A stretch of DNA of 64,000 bases from the NCBI RefSeq assembly GCF_000518985.1, contig NZ_JAEQ01000006.1, positions 1-64,000 on the forward strand. Direction: 5' to 3'. Origin of the DNA: Chelativorans sp. J32 (GTDB lineage: Bacteria > Pseudomonadota > Alphaproteobacteria > Rhizobiales > Rhizobiaceae). The position numbers and the translations under genes were made by a program. Under the pieces are notes generated by a model. That model searched no databases. It saw only the letters and a list, made by a program, of their open reading frames with translations, and was not told where the DNA came from. Below, piece after piece: positions 1-7,874 of the stretch; position 1 is the stretch's first letter, and every line of letters begins with the position of its first letter.

Positions 1-2
1 AG

Positions 3-89
3 CCGGGCAAGCGGACGGGTTTCACGAACGATCCAGCGGTCATTGCCCGACGGCGACAAGCGCTCTCTGAGCTCGATGCGGCGGAATGA
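3..89 (+). CDS. C-terminal tail of an unidentified protein (5' truncated by window)
   Basis: An open frame enters the window from the left and ends at a TGA at 87-89. The visible 28 residues are Arg- and Ala-rich and end in ALSELDAAE, which looks like a helical C-terminus. There is too little sequence to name a family. IS21-like terminal repeats lie 160 bases downstream, so it could be the end of a mobile-element gene, but that is only a guess from position. Confidence 0.25.
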   Translation, partial: PGKRTGFTNDPAVIARRRQALSELDAAE

Positions 90-414
90 CTGGCTGCTGC
101 AACTGTCAAAGCTAAAGCCGATGGGTGCGTCTCACCCGCCCCCTCCCTTCCCTTGCAACCCGATCCAGCCGGTCCGGTCGGGGGCTTGGCTCAGTGCCAG
201 TGGGGATGTCGCGTGTCGCATTTCTAAATGGTTGGTGAGGCACCCAAAGTGACATTTCAACTTTGCCCAACGGCGGACAGTTCAACCTTGCCGCCACACG
301 ATCTGACCGGCAGACTGAAATAGCTGGTAGATGGGACTCAACGCCCAATGGCGGCATCGGATCGCCGAGCCCGTCATGCGATCCGATGTTGGAGGGTTTG
401 CGCCACTCAGATGG
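90..414. other. Non-coding stretch with mobile-element-like residue
   Basis: No convincing gene is seen in this 325-base stretch. Short open frames here have no ribosome binding site and no family resemblance. The only structure noted is the pair of imperfect direct repeats at 251-292. The stretch lies between the gene tail at the window edge and the 3' end of the SRPBCC gene. Confidence 0.4.
251..292. repeat. Two imperfect 17-bp direct repeats, IS21-like terminus
   Basis: GACATTTCAACTTTGCC (251-267) is followed 25 bp later by GACAGTTCAACCTTGCC (276-292), with two mismatches. Multiple short terminal repeats of the type 'gacatttcaactttgcc' are common at the ends of rhizobial IS21-family elements. 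No istA or istB reading frame is present, so this would be a remnant. The family link is from memory of such termini, not from a search. Confidence 0.4.
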
Positions 415-858
415 CTATTCATTGATTTCCGGCTCGACAAGCCTCGCCAGGTTTCGCAGCGACTCCTGCCATCCGAGATAACAAGCCTCCGCTGGAATGA
501 GATCCGGCACGCCTGCCTGCACGATGTCCAGCTCGGTACCGACAGACACTTTCTTCAACGTCACGGTGACTTCCATCTCGCCCGGCAGGTTCGGGTCGTC
601 GAACCTGTCCGTGTAACGCAGGCGTTCGTTCGGGACGAGCTCGACATATTCGCCGCCAAACGAGTGGCTCTTTCCCGTGGTGAAGTTGCGAAACGACATT
701 CTGAACGTGCCGCCGACGTTCGGTTCCAGATGGTGCACGGTGCAAAGGAAGCCATTGGGCGGAAGCCATTTCGCCAAGGCATCCCCCTCGAGGAACGCGC
801 GATAGACTTTCTCTGGGCTGGTTGCCAGAACGCGATGCAGACGTATGGTGCTGGGCAT
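415..858 (-). CDS. SRPBCC family protein (AHSA1/Aha1-type domain)
   Basis: A 147-residue protein that is almost entirely one AHSA1-like START/SRPBCC domain, roughly residues 8-143. The N-terminal beta strand plus helix (HRVLATSPEKVYRAFLEGDALAKWLPP) and the later GGTFRMSF and GGEYVEL strands fit this helix-grip fold, which binds hydrophobic ligands in a deep cavity. The length is normal for a single-domain member. It stands alone between the IS-like residue and the amidohydrolase gene, so its ligand cannot be inferred. The family call is firm; the function is not known. Confidence 0.82.
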   Translation of the reverse strand: MPSTIRLHRVLATSPEKVYRAFLEGDALAKWLPPNGFLCTVHHLEPNVGGTFRMSFRNFTTGKSHSFGGEYVELVPNERLRYTDRFDDPNLPGEMEVTVTLKKVSVGTELDIVQAGVPDLIPAEACYLGWQESLRNLARLVEPEINE

Positions 859-1051
859 GACGGGTTGTTCCTTTCAGGTTACGAATTGGCGGCTTCTATA
901 ATCGCCGATTCACGACCCAAGGACGAACGAGGCTGCGTCGGCCCGACACGCCATTCCGGCTTTTTTGGGAACGCGGTTTCCAGACCTTGTTTGGCGGCCA
1001 GGCTGAACAGCGGGCCACAGTCACTGTGGGCTCGGCCCAGAGCGCGGGCGT

Positions 1052-1939
1052 CTATTCGAGGCCGAGCAAGGCAAGACTGTCCCGGTGGATGATCTCCTCG
1101 ATCTTGTCTTCGGGAACCCTGGGCATCCTGGTGCCTTCCAGGATGTCGTTGACGCCGCGGAGCCTAGCCATGGTCTCGGCGGGAGTGGCGATCGGAAAAT
1201 CCGAGCCGAACAGAAGCTTGTCGAGCACGTTCCATTCGGTTGCCTTGATGAGCGCCTCGTATGATGTGTATGGCCGAAAGATCATGCCGGAAATGTCAGT
1301 GTAGACATTCGCATGCTTGCGCACCACCACGACGGCGTCGACGGTCCAGGGGTGTCCCATATGGGCCATGATGATCTTGAGCTCGGGATAGCGCATCGCT
1401 ATCTCGTCCACGATCAGCGGATGCGCAGCCGGTATAGGGGCGCTTTTCACGGCGGACGTGCCGGTATGAAAGAGGATCGGCAGGCCGTGCCGCTCGGCAT
1501 ATTGGTAGATGGCAAGAGCGCGGCGGTCGAGAGGATCGTAGCTCTGATAGTTGGCGCCCAGCTTCACTCCCCTGAGACCGAGATCGACACGGCTGCGGTC
1601 CATCTCGTCCATTGCCCGGAGATCGTAGGGGTGGACCGACATGAAGCCGATCAGCTCCTCGGGATAGGCGCGAACGAAGGTGGCGGTGAAATCGTTGACC
1701 GTGTCAGCCACGTCCCCATCGTCTCCGGGACCGGCGCTGCTGCCCACACGCTCGCCTGGCTCCCACGCGATGCCGAAGACGATCGACTTGTCCACCACCG
1801 ACTGGGACTCCCGGTATTCGGCCCAGGAATAGTTCGCCGGCCTTGCGGTGTCCGGCCGCCATGCCGTGTTGATATGCCGGCGACCTTCCGGCACGGCGTG
1901 GCGGTACTGGGGTGTATGCGTATGGACGTCGATGATCAT
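1052..1939 (-). CDS. Amidohydrolase family protein (amidohydrolase_2, TIM barrel)
   Basis: A 295-residue metal-dependent hydrolase or decarboxylase of the amidohydrolase_2 group (ACMSD/LigW-like). The first strand carries the HxH metal motif (H6, H8). Further expected ligands are seen in FHTG (H158), MAHMGHPW (H193) and GSDFP (D247). It lies 107 bases downstream of the aminotransferase gene on the same strand, probably in one operon. A second member of the family is encoded at 6970-7830 on the other arm of the cluster, and both share the MAHMGHPW block. The substrate is unknown; a lactone or carboxylated intermediate of sugar-acid breakdown is plausible. Confidence 0.85.
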   Translation of the reverse strand: MIIDVHTHTPQYRHAVPEGRRHINTAWRPDTARPANYSWAEYRESQSVVDKSIVFGIAWEPGERVGSSAGPGDDGDVADTVNDFTATFVRAYPEELIGFMSVHPYDLRAMDEMDRSRVDLGLRGVKLGANYQSYDPLDRRALAIYQYAERHGLPILFHTGTSAVKSAPIPAAHPLIVDEIAMRYPELKIIMAHMGHPWTVDAVVVVRKHANVYTDISGMIFRPYTSYEALIKATEWNVLDKLLFGSDFPIATPAETMARLRGVNDILEGTRMPRVPEDKIEEIIHRDSLALLGLE

Positions 1940-2046
1940 CGTCGGAGTTCCCCCTGAATTCCGTTCGCCTGAGTAATGCGGCGGGCGGGCACATTTTCCA
2001 CCGCCCGCCGCACTCTACGCAAGTCGTCCCGCCCGAACCTGTTTCC

Positions 2047-3366
2047 TCAGTTCAGCGTGCGCACGACCTTGTCCGTGAGTTCGATGGTGCGGTCGATATC
2101 GGCATCGGTATGCGCCAGGGATATGCTCCCTTGCTTCGTCACGACTGGGAACTGGAAGATGCCTTCCTCGATCAGTGCCCGGCGATACACGAGGTCGCGT
2201 TCCATGTCGTTGTTGAGAGCGAGATCGCGCCAGCTGACGGGCGCGTGGTCCATGAAGTAGACGACGAAGGCGGACCCCTGCCTGACGACGGTGGTGGGAT
2301 AGTTCCTCGCCGCGAAAACTTCGTTCAGTCCTTTTTCGAGCCGGGCGCCCAAGCGCTCCAGTTCGCCATAGACTTCCTTCTCACGCGTCTTGAGGCGGGT
2401 GAGGCAAGCTTTCGCTGCTGCAACGTTCACGGGGTGACCGTTATAGGTGCCGGCAACGACGACACGTTTGGCCGGCGACGGATGGCTGCACAGGCTCATG
2501 ATCTCGCGCTTTCCTCCGACCACACCCATAGGATACCCGTTGGCGACAGCCTTGCCGAAGGTGCACAGGTCTGGCGTCACGCCCGACAGCGCCTGGTACC
2601 CGCCGAGCGCATGCCGGAAACCGGTTTTCACCTCGTCGAAGATCAGCAGGGTGCCGTATTTGTCGCAGAGCGCGCGGAGGCCCTCGAGATAGCCGGGCAA
2701 CGGCTTCACGATGCCGATATTCTGGAGAATAGGCTCGAGGATGATCGCCGCCACGTCGCCCTTGGCCAGCGTGCGCTCGGCAGCCTCCAGGTCATTGTAC
2801 TCGATTGCCCTGACGGTCTGATCGATGACCTTCGGGACCCCCGCCGTGATGACGCTGAGCGGATATTCCTCGCCCGGCTTGTGTGGCTCGACGAATGTTG
2901 CCGGGTCCATGAGGTTGTAGCTGACATAATCGGAGCAGCCATTGTAGCCCCCTTGCATGACCACGACGACGTCGCGCTCGGTATAGGCGCGCGCAAGACG
3001 GAGCGCATAGCCCACGGCCTCCGAACCGGTGCTCGTCAGCTGAAGCTGCTCGATGCCCGGTACGCATTCGACGATCAGTTCCGAGATTTCGGCTTCCCAA
3101 GGCATCGTGCCCGCACCGATCAGCGATGCGCCGGAGCGGATCGCCTCGACGACGGCCTCATCGACCTCCGCGTCGCCATGGCCGAAAAGATAAGGAGCGA
3201 AGCCGGCATGGTAATCGATATATTCCTTGCCATCCGCATCGTAGAGATAGGCACCTTTTGCGCGGACAAACAGTTTGCTCGGATTGATTGCGCGGTTCAG
3301 CGACATGGTGCCGCCGGCGATGAATTGGCGCTGCCTCTCGACCCTATTGCGGAGATTCTCTGACAT
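2047..3366 (-). CDS. Class III aminotransferase (glutamate-1-semialdehyde aminomutase-like)
   Basis: A 439-residue PLP-dependent fold type I enzyme. The PLP-binding lysine is K272 in TFGKAVANGYPMG, and the cofactor aspartate lies in FDEVKTGF (D244, E245). The TSTGSEAV block near 111-118 binds the PLP phosphate. The length and N-terminal region resemble glutamate-1-semialdehyde 2,1-aminomutase, but the position in a catabolic cluster and not a tetrapyrrole one argues for transamination of an amino acid or amino sugar acid. A LacI-type operator lies about 100 bases upstream (3464-3483), so transcription probably starts between this gene and the dehydrogenase gene. Confidence 0.88.
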   Translation of the reverse strand: MSENLRNRVERQRQFIAGGTMSLNRAINPSKLFVRAKGAYLYDADGKEYIDYHAGFAPYLFGHGDAEVDEAVVEAIRSGASLIGAGTMPWEAEISELIVECVPGIEQLQLTSTGSEAVGYALRLARAYTERDVVVVMQGGYNGCSDYVSYNLMDPATFVEPHKPGEEYPLSVITAGVPKVIDQTVRAIEYNDLEAAERTLAKGDVAAIILEPILQNIGIVKPLPGYLEGLRALCDKYGTLLIFDEVKTGFRHALGGYQALSGVTPDLCTFGKAVANGYPMGVVGGKREIMSLCSHPSPAKRVVVAGTYNGHPVNVAAAKACLTRLKTREKEVYGELERLGARLEKGLNEVFAARNYPTTVVRQGSAFVVYFMDHAPVSWRDLALNNDMERDLVYRRALIEEGIFQFPVVTKQGSISLAHTDADIDRTIELTDKVVRTLN

Positions 3367-3463
3367 TTCCTCGATTTCCGATTTTGTTGATGGGGCGCCG
3401 CTGGGCGACGATGCCTGAAATGCCAGGCGACGGCTTCAATCGGCTTACTTAACGAAAATGGGT

Positions 3464-3483
3464 TAGGTTTAACGTTAAGTCAA
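3464..3483. promoter_or_regulatory. LacI-type operator upstream of the aminotransferase gene
   Basis: A CG-centred imperfect palindrome with the perfect core TTAACGTTAA (3469-3478). Its right half CGTTAAGTCAA differs at one base from the right half of the operator-like site at 6827-6837 in front of the second amidohydrolase gene. CG-centred, AT-rich palindromes are typical of LacI-family operators, and a LacI gene (5708-6763) lies in the cluster. Confidence 0.5.
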
Positions 3484-3513
3484 CAAGTAAAACCGGGATT
3501 TCCGGCCCTCTAT

Positions 3514-4443
3514 TCAGACCACCGGTGTAAGAAGAGGCTTGCCTGCGAAATGCGCCTCCAGATTGGCGACGACGAGCGCCCCCATCGCGTCGCGTGCCTC
3601 ATGCGTAGCGCTGCCCTGATGCGGGGAGAGCACTACATTGTTCATGCTGAGGAGAGCCTCGGGCACATTCGGCTCATCCTCGAACACGTCGAGCGCCGCT
3701 CCGCCAAGTTTCCCGTTTCCAAGCAGTTCAACGAGAGCCGACTGATCCACCACGGTGCCTCGTGCGACATTGACGAATATGCCGCCAGGCCCGAGCGCCT
3801 CGAGCACCGCGCGGCTGATCAGCTTCTGGGTGCCCGCCCCTCCCGGCGTGACGACAACCAGCCAATCCGCGTCGCGGGCCATATCGAGAAGATCCGGGTA
3901 GAATGAATATGGCTGGTCTGCCTGCTGATTGCGCCCGTGATAAACGACGCGCATTTTCATGGCCTGGGCGCGAAGGGCGATCTCCTTGCCGATGCGACCG
4001 AGGCCGACGATACCGACCGTGCGCCCCTTTAGTTCATGGCCCAGATAGAAGTTGCCGCTTGGCCACCGGCCCGCTCGCACAAATTTGTCGGCCTCGGGGA
4101 GACGGCGGGCGTGCGCGATCATCAGCCCGATCGTGATTTCCGCCATGGCGTCATTGAGAACATCGGGCGTGTTCGTCACTCTGATGCCGCGGCTTGCTGC
4201 AGCCGCCACGTCGATGGAATCGTAGCCGACGCCAAAATTCGCTATCAGTTGCAGATTGGGAAGCTGGTCCATGAGCCCCGCCGAGACCTGGCCTCCGGCA
4301 ATGGCGCGGACGCTCGTGCCGATTTCCGCAAGGAGCCGCTTCCGATCCGGTGCCTCGTGCAGCTTGTGGACGATGAAGCGCTGGGCGAGAGCGTGCTCGC
4401 AGCTCTCCCGCAATGCATGGGTCTGCAGGATGTCGATGCCCAT
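3514..4443 (-). CDS. D-2-hydroxyacid dehydrogenase, NAD(P)-dependent
   Basis: A 309-residue enzyme that interconverts a 2-oxo acid and a D-2-hydroxy acid. The Rossmann motif GLGRIG is at 147-152. The catalytic set is complete: R227 in NVARGTVVD, E256 in DVFEDEP and H274 in SPHQGSAT. The length fits the short glyoxylate/hydroxypyruvate or 2-ketogluconate reductase subgroup. It lies 36 bases downstream of the enolase-superfamily gene, so the two are probably co-transcribed. A dehydratase of that family yields a 2-keto-3-deoxy acid, which such a dehydrogenase could reduce. This substrate link is inference. Confidence 0.88.
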   Translation of the reverse strand: MGIDILQTHALRESCEHALAQRFIVHKLHEAPDRKRLLAEIGTSVRAIAGGQVSAGLMDQLPNLQLIANFGVGYDSIDVAAAASRGIRVTNTPDVLNDAMAEITIGLMIAHARRLPEADKFVRAGRWPSGNFYLGHELKGRTVGIVGLGRIGKEIALRAQAMKMRVVYHGRNQQADQPYSFYPDLLDMARDADWLVVVTPGGAGTQKLISRAVLEALGPGGIFVNVARGTVVDQSALVELLGNGKLGGAALDVFEDEPNVPEALLSMNNVVLSPHQGSATHEARDAMGALVVANLEAHFAGKPLLTPVV

Positions 4444-4479
4444 CGGTTTCTCCTGTCTGAGAGGATTGGAGGTGCAGGC

Positions 4480-5634
4480 TCACGGCCAGAATGTGCTGCC
4501 TTCCACAAAGGCGTATCGCGATAGGATATCTTCGTTCAACTTCACCCCAAGACCCGGTGCCGTTGGAGCCGGTATCTTGCCCTCGATCAGCTTGAGGGGC
4601 GTTTCGGCCAGTTCCTCGACGAGCGGCAGACCATGAGTGGGGTATTCCAGGTAGCGCGCATACGGATCGGCGAAGGCAAGGCTGTAATTGGCGGCCAGAC
4701 ATGGCGCCATGCCCCAGGAATGGTAGACGACGCGGACACCATGGGCGCGTGCCAGGGCGGCGATGTCCAGGCATTCGGTGATGCCGCCGGAATGGGTAGG
4801 GTCGGGCTGTACCCAATCAAGAGCACCCGCTTGGAAATAAGGTACGAATTCATGCACGCCGACGGCCGTCTCGCCCGCCGCGACGGGGACGGGTGAGTGC
4901 TTGCGCACGAAGGCGCATCCTTCATAGTCGCGATTGCCGACGGGATCCTCGAACCATGTGATATCGAATCTCTCCAGGGCGTTGATGTGGGCCAACGCTT
5001 CCTTGGCCGAAAATGGCCGTGGATTGTGCCCCATCACGGCGTCCACCATGAGCTCGACATCGGGCCCGAGAACGTCGCGGCAAAGCCGCACTTTCTCGAC
5101 ATCCTCGGCGACCGATCGGCCGATGCGGATCTTCACCGCGCGGAACCCTCGCTCCAGATAGCTCTCCATCTCGGCGATGAGCTGCTCGCGCGGGACGTCA
5201 TTTCCGCCGCTCGCATAGGCGGTGATCGCATCATGGGCCTTGCCGCCCAGCAGCTGATAGAGAGGTGCGCCCAGCGCCTGGGCCTTTATGTCCCAGAGCG
5301 CCACTTCGATCGAGCCGGCGACCATCAAAGGGAGGCCCGCCTTCCCCCAGGCGAGCGATTTCGATCGAAGCCTGTGAAACAGTTTCGTCGCGTCACACGC
5401 ATTCTCGCCGATCAGCAAGGGAGCATAGTTTTCGACGAGCGCCCGCGTCGCCAAAGGCGCGCTCAGTCCGGGATAATAGGCCTCGCCAAAGCCGCGCAGG
5501 CCGCCTTCGGTGGCTACCTCGACAAGCGCTGTGTTCCAATAGCGCATGTCGCCGCCGGCCCATCTGATGCCGGATTGACTCATGTCCTGCGTCAGGAGAT
5601 GACAATGGACTTTCTTGATCGTGGTATCTGTCAT
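4480..5634 (-). CDS. Mandelate racemase/muconate lactonizing enzyme family protein (acid-sugar dehydratase-like)
   Basis: A 384-residue enolase-superfamily enzyme. The first catalytic acid/base is in VKIRIGR (K168, R170). The magnesium ligands are D198, E229 and E255, and H305 lies in VVYHSWG, as in the mandelate racemase subgroup that dehydrates or epimerises acid sugars. The start chosen is the second of two close ATGs, because GGAG sits 7 bases before it and only 1 base before the first one at 5640. Longer in-frame extension upstream runs into the divergent regulator region and looks non-coding. The most likely activity is dehydration of an aldonic or uronic acid to a 2-keto-3-deoxy acid. 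Confidence 0.86.
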   Translation of the reverse strand: MTDTTIKKVHCHLLTQDMSQSGIRWAGGDMRYWNTALVEVATEGGLRGFGEAYYPGLSAPLATRALVENYAPLLIGENACDATKLFHRLRSKSLAWGKAGLPLMVAGSIEVALWDIKAQALGAPLYQLLGGKAHDAITAYASGGNDVPREQLIAEMESYLERGFRAVKIRIGRSVAEDVEKVRLCRDVLGPDVELMVDAVMGHNPRPFSAKEALAHINALERFDITWFEDPVGNRDYEGCAFVRKHSPVPVAAGETAVGVHEFVPYFQAGALDWVQPDPTHSGGITECLDIAALARAHGVRVVYHSWGMAPCLAANYSLAFADPYARYLEYPTHGLPLVEELAETPLKLIEGKIPAPTAPGLGVKLNEDILSRYAFVEGSTFWP

Positions 5635-5707
5635 GGGCATGCTCCGGCAGTATTGAGGATCCCGGCGTTGCCGGAATCGCGATTTCGTTTGGTTCGATGT
5701 CGGGGGT

Positions 5708-6763
5708 GTGAGGTTGACGCAGCTTGGAAAGCCCGTGGACAAGCCTGTCACGATAAAGGATGTGGCCCGCGAGGCTGGCGTCTCCGCAATGACCGTATCC
5801 AACGTGCTCAATGGCCGCGGCCGTGTGTCCGATGTCACCGCCAGGCGCATTCGAAAGGTGATAGAGAAGCTCGGCTATCGCCCGTCGGTTGCAGCACGTC
5901 GCCTGCGGCTTTCGCAACAGTGGACGATCGGGATGCTGATCGTCGTCGAGGATCCGGACTTTCTCAGCGACCCCTTCATCACGGCGCAGGTGACGGGCCT
6001 GACCAACTACCTGACCGCCAATTCCTACAGCCTCATCCTTCGCGGGATAAAGCCGTCCGACTTTCGCACCACCGGGCTTTTCCAGGACATCGAGGCCGAT
6101 GGCATGGTGGCGATCCTCTCCGGTGACCAGGACCAGCGCAACTGGTTCGTCCGCGAACTGGCGACCCTTCGCGCCCCCTTCGTTCTCCTGCAGGAACAGC
6201 GTGTTCCCCCGGATACGGATTGCGCCATCATCCGCCAGGACGACATGGATGGCGGGAGGCAGGTCGCCCGCCATCTGCTCGCATCCGGCGCGCGTAAATT
6301 CTGGATGCTTCTGCCGCAGACGGAATGGGCGGCGATGCGCGCCCGCAAGGAAGGTGCCTCGCAGGTTATCCGGGAAGCGGGCGCTCCGGATATCGAGGTA
6401 ATCTCGTGCGGTGACGAAAGCTACGATGTCACTTACCGCGAAACGCTTAAGGCGCTTGACCGGCTGACGCCGCCCGATGCGATCATCGGCGGCAACGACC
6501 AGATGGCGATAGCAGCGATGAAGGCCTGCGCCGCCAAAGGCCTGCGCATTCCCGACGAGATCCAGATCACCGGTTTCAACGCGTTCGATATCTGGCGCTA
6601 TGTCGATCCGGTGCTCACGACGGTGCGTTCGGCCGCGCATGCCATTGGCGAGCGCGCGGCTTCCGAGCTCATCGCGCGCCTGCAAAGCGGAGCCTTCACG
6701 GAAACCGAAATCGTCCTTCCGATCGAGTTCCAGCCGGGCCGCTCCACGCGGTCGCCATCCTGA
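5708..6763 (+). CDS. LacI family transcriptional regulator
   Basis: A 351-residue repressor with the LacI helix-turn-helix at residues 15-34 (TIKDVAREAGVSAMTVSNVL) and hinge region, followed by a periplasmic-binding-protein-like sensor domain (about 70-345). It starts with GTG behind a run of five G. It is divergent from the enolase-superfamily gene and precedes the TctCBA transport genes, so it is the obvious local regulator. Two related CG-centred palindromes (3464-3483 and 6818-6837) flank the cluster and are its likely operators. The inducer is probably an intermediate or substrate of the pathway. Confidence 0.9.
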   Translation: MRLTQLGKPVDKPVTIKDVAREAGVSAMTVSNVLNGRGRVSDVTARRIRKVIEKLGYRPSVAARRLRLSQQWTIGMLIVVEDPDFLSDPFITAQVTGLTNYLTANSYSLILRGIKPSDFRTTGLFQDIEADGMVAILSGDQDQRNWFVRELATLRAPFVLLQEQRVPPDTDCAIIRQDDMDGGRQVARHLLASGARKFWMLLPQTEWAAMRARKEGASQVIREAGAPDIEVISCGDESYDVTYRETLKALDRLTPPDAIIGGNDQMAIAAMKACAAKGLRIPDEIQITGFNAFDIWRYVDPVLTTVRSAAHAIGERAASELIARLQSGAFTETEIVLPIEFQPGRSTRSPS

Positions 6764-6801
6764 TCGCATCCCTCCTCCTGGCGCGTTCGGATACTTCGTG
6801 T

Positions 6802-6837
6802 TTGACAACACTTCGGATTGATGTATCGTTAAATCAA
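6802..6837 (+). promoter_or_regulatory. Promoter with overlapping LacI-type operator for the amidohydrolase-tct operon
   Basis: A -35 box TTGACA (6802-6807) is followed after 16 bases by TATCGT (6824-6829). The palindrome TTGATGTATCGTTAAATCAA (6818-6837) covers the -10 box, with 16 of 20 positions symmetric around a central CG. A repressor bound there would block RNA polymerase. The half-site CGTTAAATCAA recurs with one change in the operator at 3464-3483. Confidence 0.6.
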
Positions 6838-6969
6838 CTAAAGAACAACATGTTCGTTGTCGAGCCGGGAACTGCCGAGGAGAAGCGGCGAGCAGCAGCT
6901 CGTCCCGCCAGGAACACAGTGATTTGCCTCAGGCCGCCAGGCTGTTCATCGTGAATGGGAGCTCAACGC

Positions 6970-7830
6970 ATGATCGTCGATTGCCACGTCAACATATTCA
7001 ACGCCGACCAGTTCTCGCCGCCCCCTGTCGATCTCACCGGCGGAGCGCGGCCCGGCGGCGTGGAGATGAGGGCGGATGCGGACACGCTCTACGAAGCGAT
7101 GCGTGGCGTGGACAAGGCAATCATCTTTTCGCTTCGTTATAAGGATTCAGTCGGCGTCGACGGAAATGACGAAGTCACAGCGGCGGCCGTCGAGAGGTAT
7201 CCGGACAAGTTCGTTGGCTTTGCCTGCGTGGACCCGCGGCGTCCCGACTATATGGAACTTCTTCAGCACGCGATCGGCACGCTGAAGCTCAAGGGTGTGA
7301 AGTTCGGGCCCATCTACAACAGCGTGCCGCTCGACGACCCGCGCCTGGACCCTGTTTACGCCTATTGCCAGAAGAACGATATCCCGCTGACCATGCATAT
7401 GGGCACGACTTTCGCCCGGGACACGCTTCTGGATGCCGGGCGCCCGTTGCATGTGGACGCGGTCGCGCAACGCTATCCCGATCTCAAGATGATCATGGCG
7501 CATATGGGGCATCCCTGGATCGACGAATGCATCGTCGTCGCGCGCAAGCGTCCCAATGTCTACACGGAAGTGTCCGCCCTGTGCTACCGGCCGTGGCAAT
7601 TCTACCAAGCGCTGATCTCCGCGCAGGAATATCTGATCGCCGACCGCAACAAGATCTTCTGGGGCACGGATTTTCCCTTCGCGCAGGTGGAGGAATCGAT
7701 CGACGGCCTCCGCAATATAAATCGCTTCACCGAGGGTACGTCCCTTCCGAGGGTATCTCAGGAAACGATCGACGCGATCCTCCAGTCCAATCCCTTCGAA
7801 CACTGGTGGCACAAGCCGCTGGCTGTCTGA
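6970..7830 (+). CDS. Amidohydrolase family protein with altered HxN metal motif
   Basis: A 286-residue amidohydrolase_2 protein related to the one at 1052-1939. It has H143 in TMHMGT, H178 in MAHMGHPW and D234 in WGTDFPF. The first motif reads HVN (H6, N8) instead of the usual HxH, which removes one canonical metal ligand. ATG at 6970 is preferred over an in-frame ATG at 6955, because GGGAG lies 9 bases before it. It is the first gene of the plus-strand operon, directly upstream of tctC. The natural substrate is unknown; metal content and mechanism may differ from the twin protein. Confidence 0.83.
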   Translation: MIVDCHVNIFNADQFSPPPVDLTGGARPGGVEMRADADTLYEAMRGVDKAIIFSLRYKDSVGVDGNDEVTAAAVERYPDKFVGFACVDPRRPDYMELLQHAIGTLKLKGVKFGPIYNSVPLDDPRLDPVYAYCQKNDIPLTMHMGTTFARDTLLDAGRPLHVDAVAQRYPDLKMIMAHMGHPWIDECIVVARKRPNVYTEVSALCYRPWQFYQALISAQEYLIADRNKIFWGTDFPFAQVEESIDGLRNINRFTEGTSLPRVSQETIDAILQSNPFEHWWHKPLAV

Positions 7831-7874
7831 AGCATTGCCGTGACCGCCATACCGATCAATGGGAGGAAATTGGG

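Noticed and set aside
2110-3363. Long plus-strand open frame (417 codons) opposite the aminotransferase gene
   Set aside because: It mirrors the minus-strand aminotransferase, which has clear PLP motifs; the plus translation is rich in Arg, Asp and His and matches no fold. It is a GC-driven shadow.
5635-5850. 72-residue N-terminal extension of the enolase-superfamily protein
   Set aside because: It overlaps the start of the divergent LacI gene, is not family-like, and GGAG lies exactly before the ATG at 5634.
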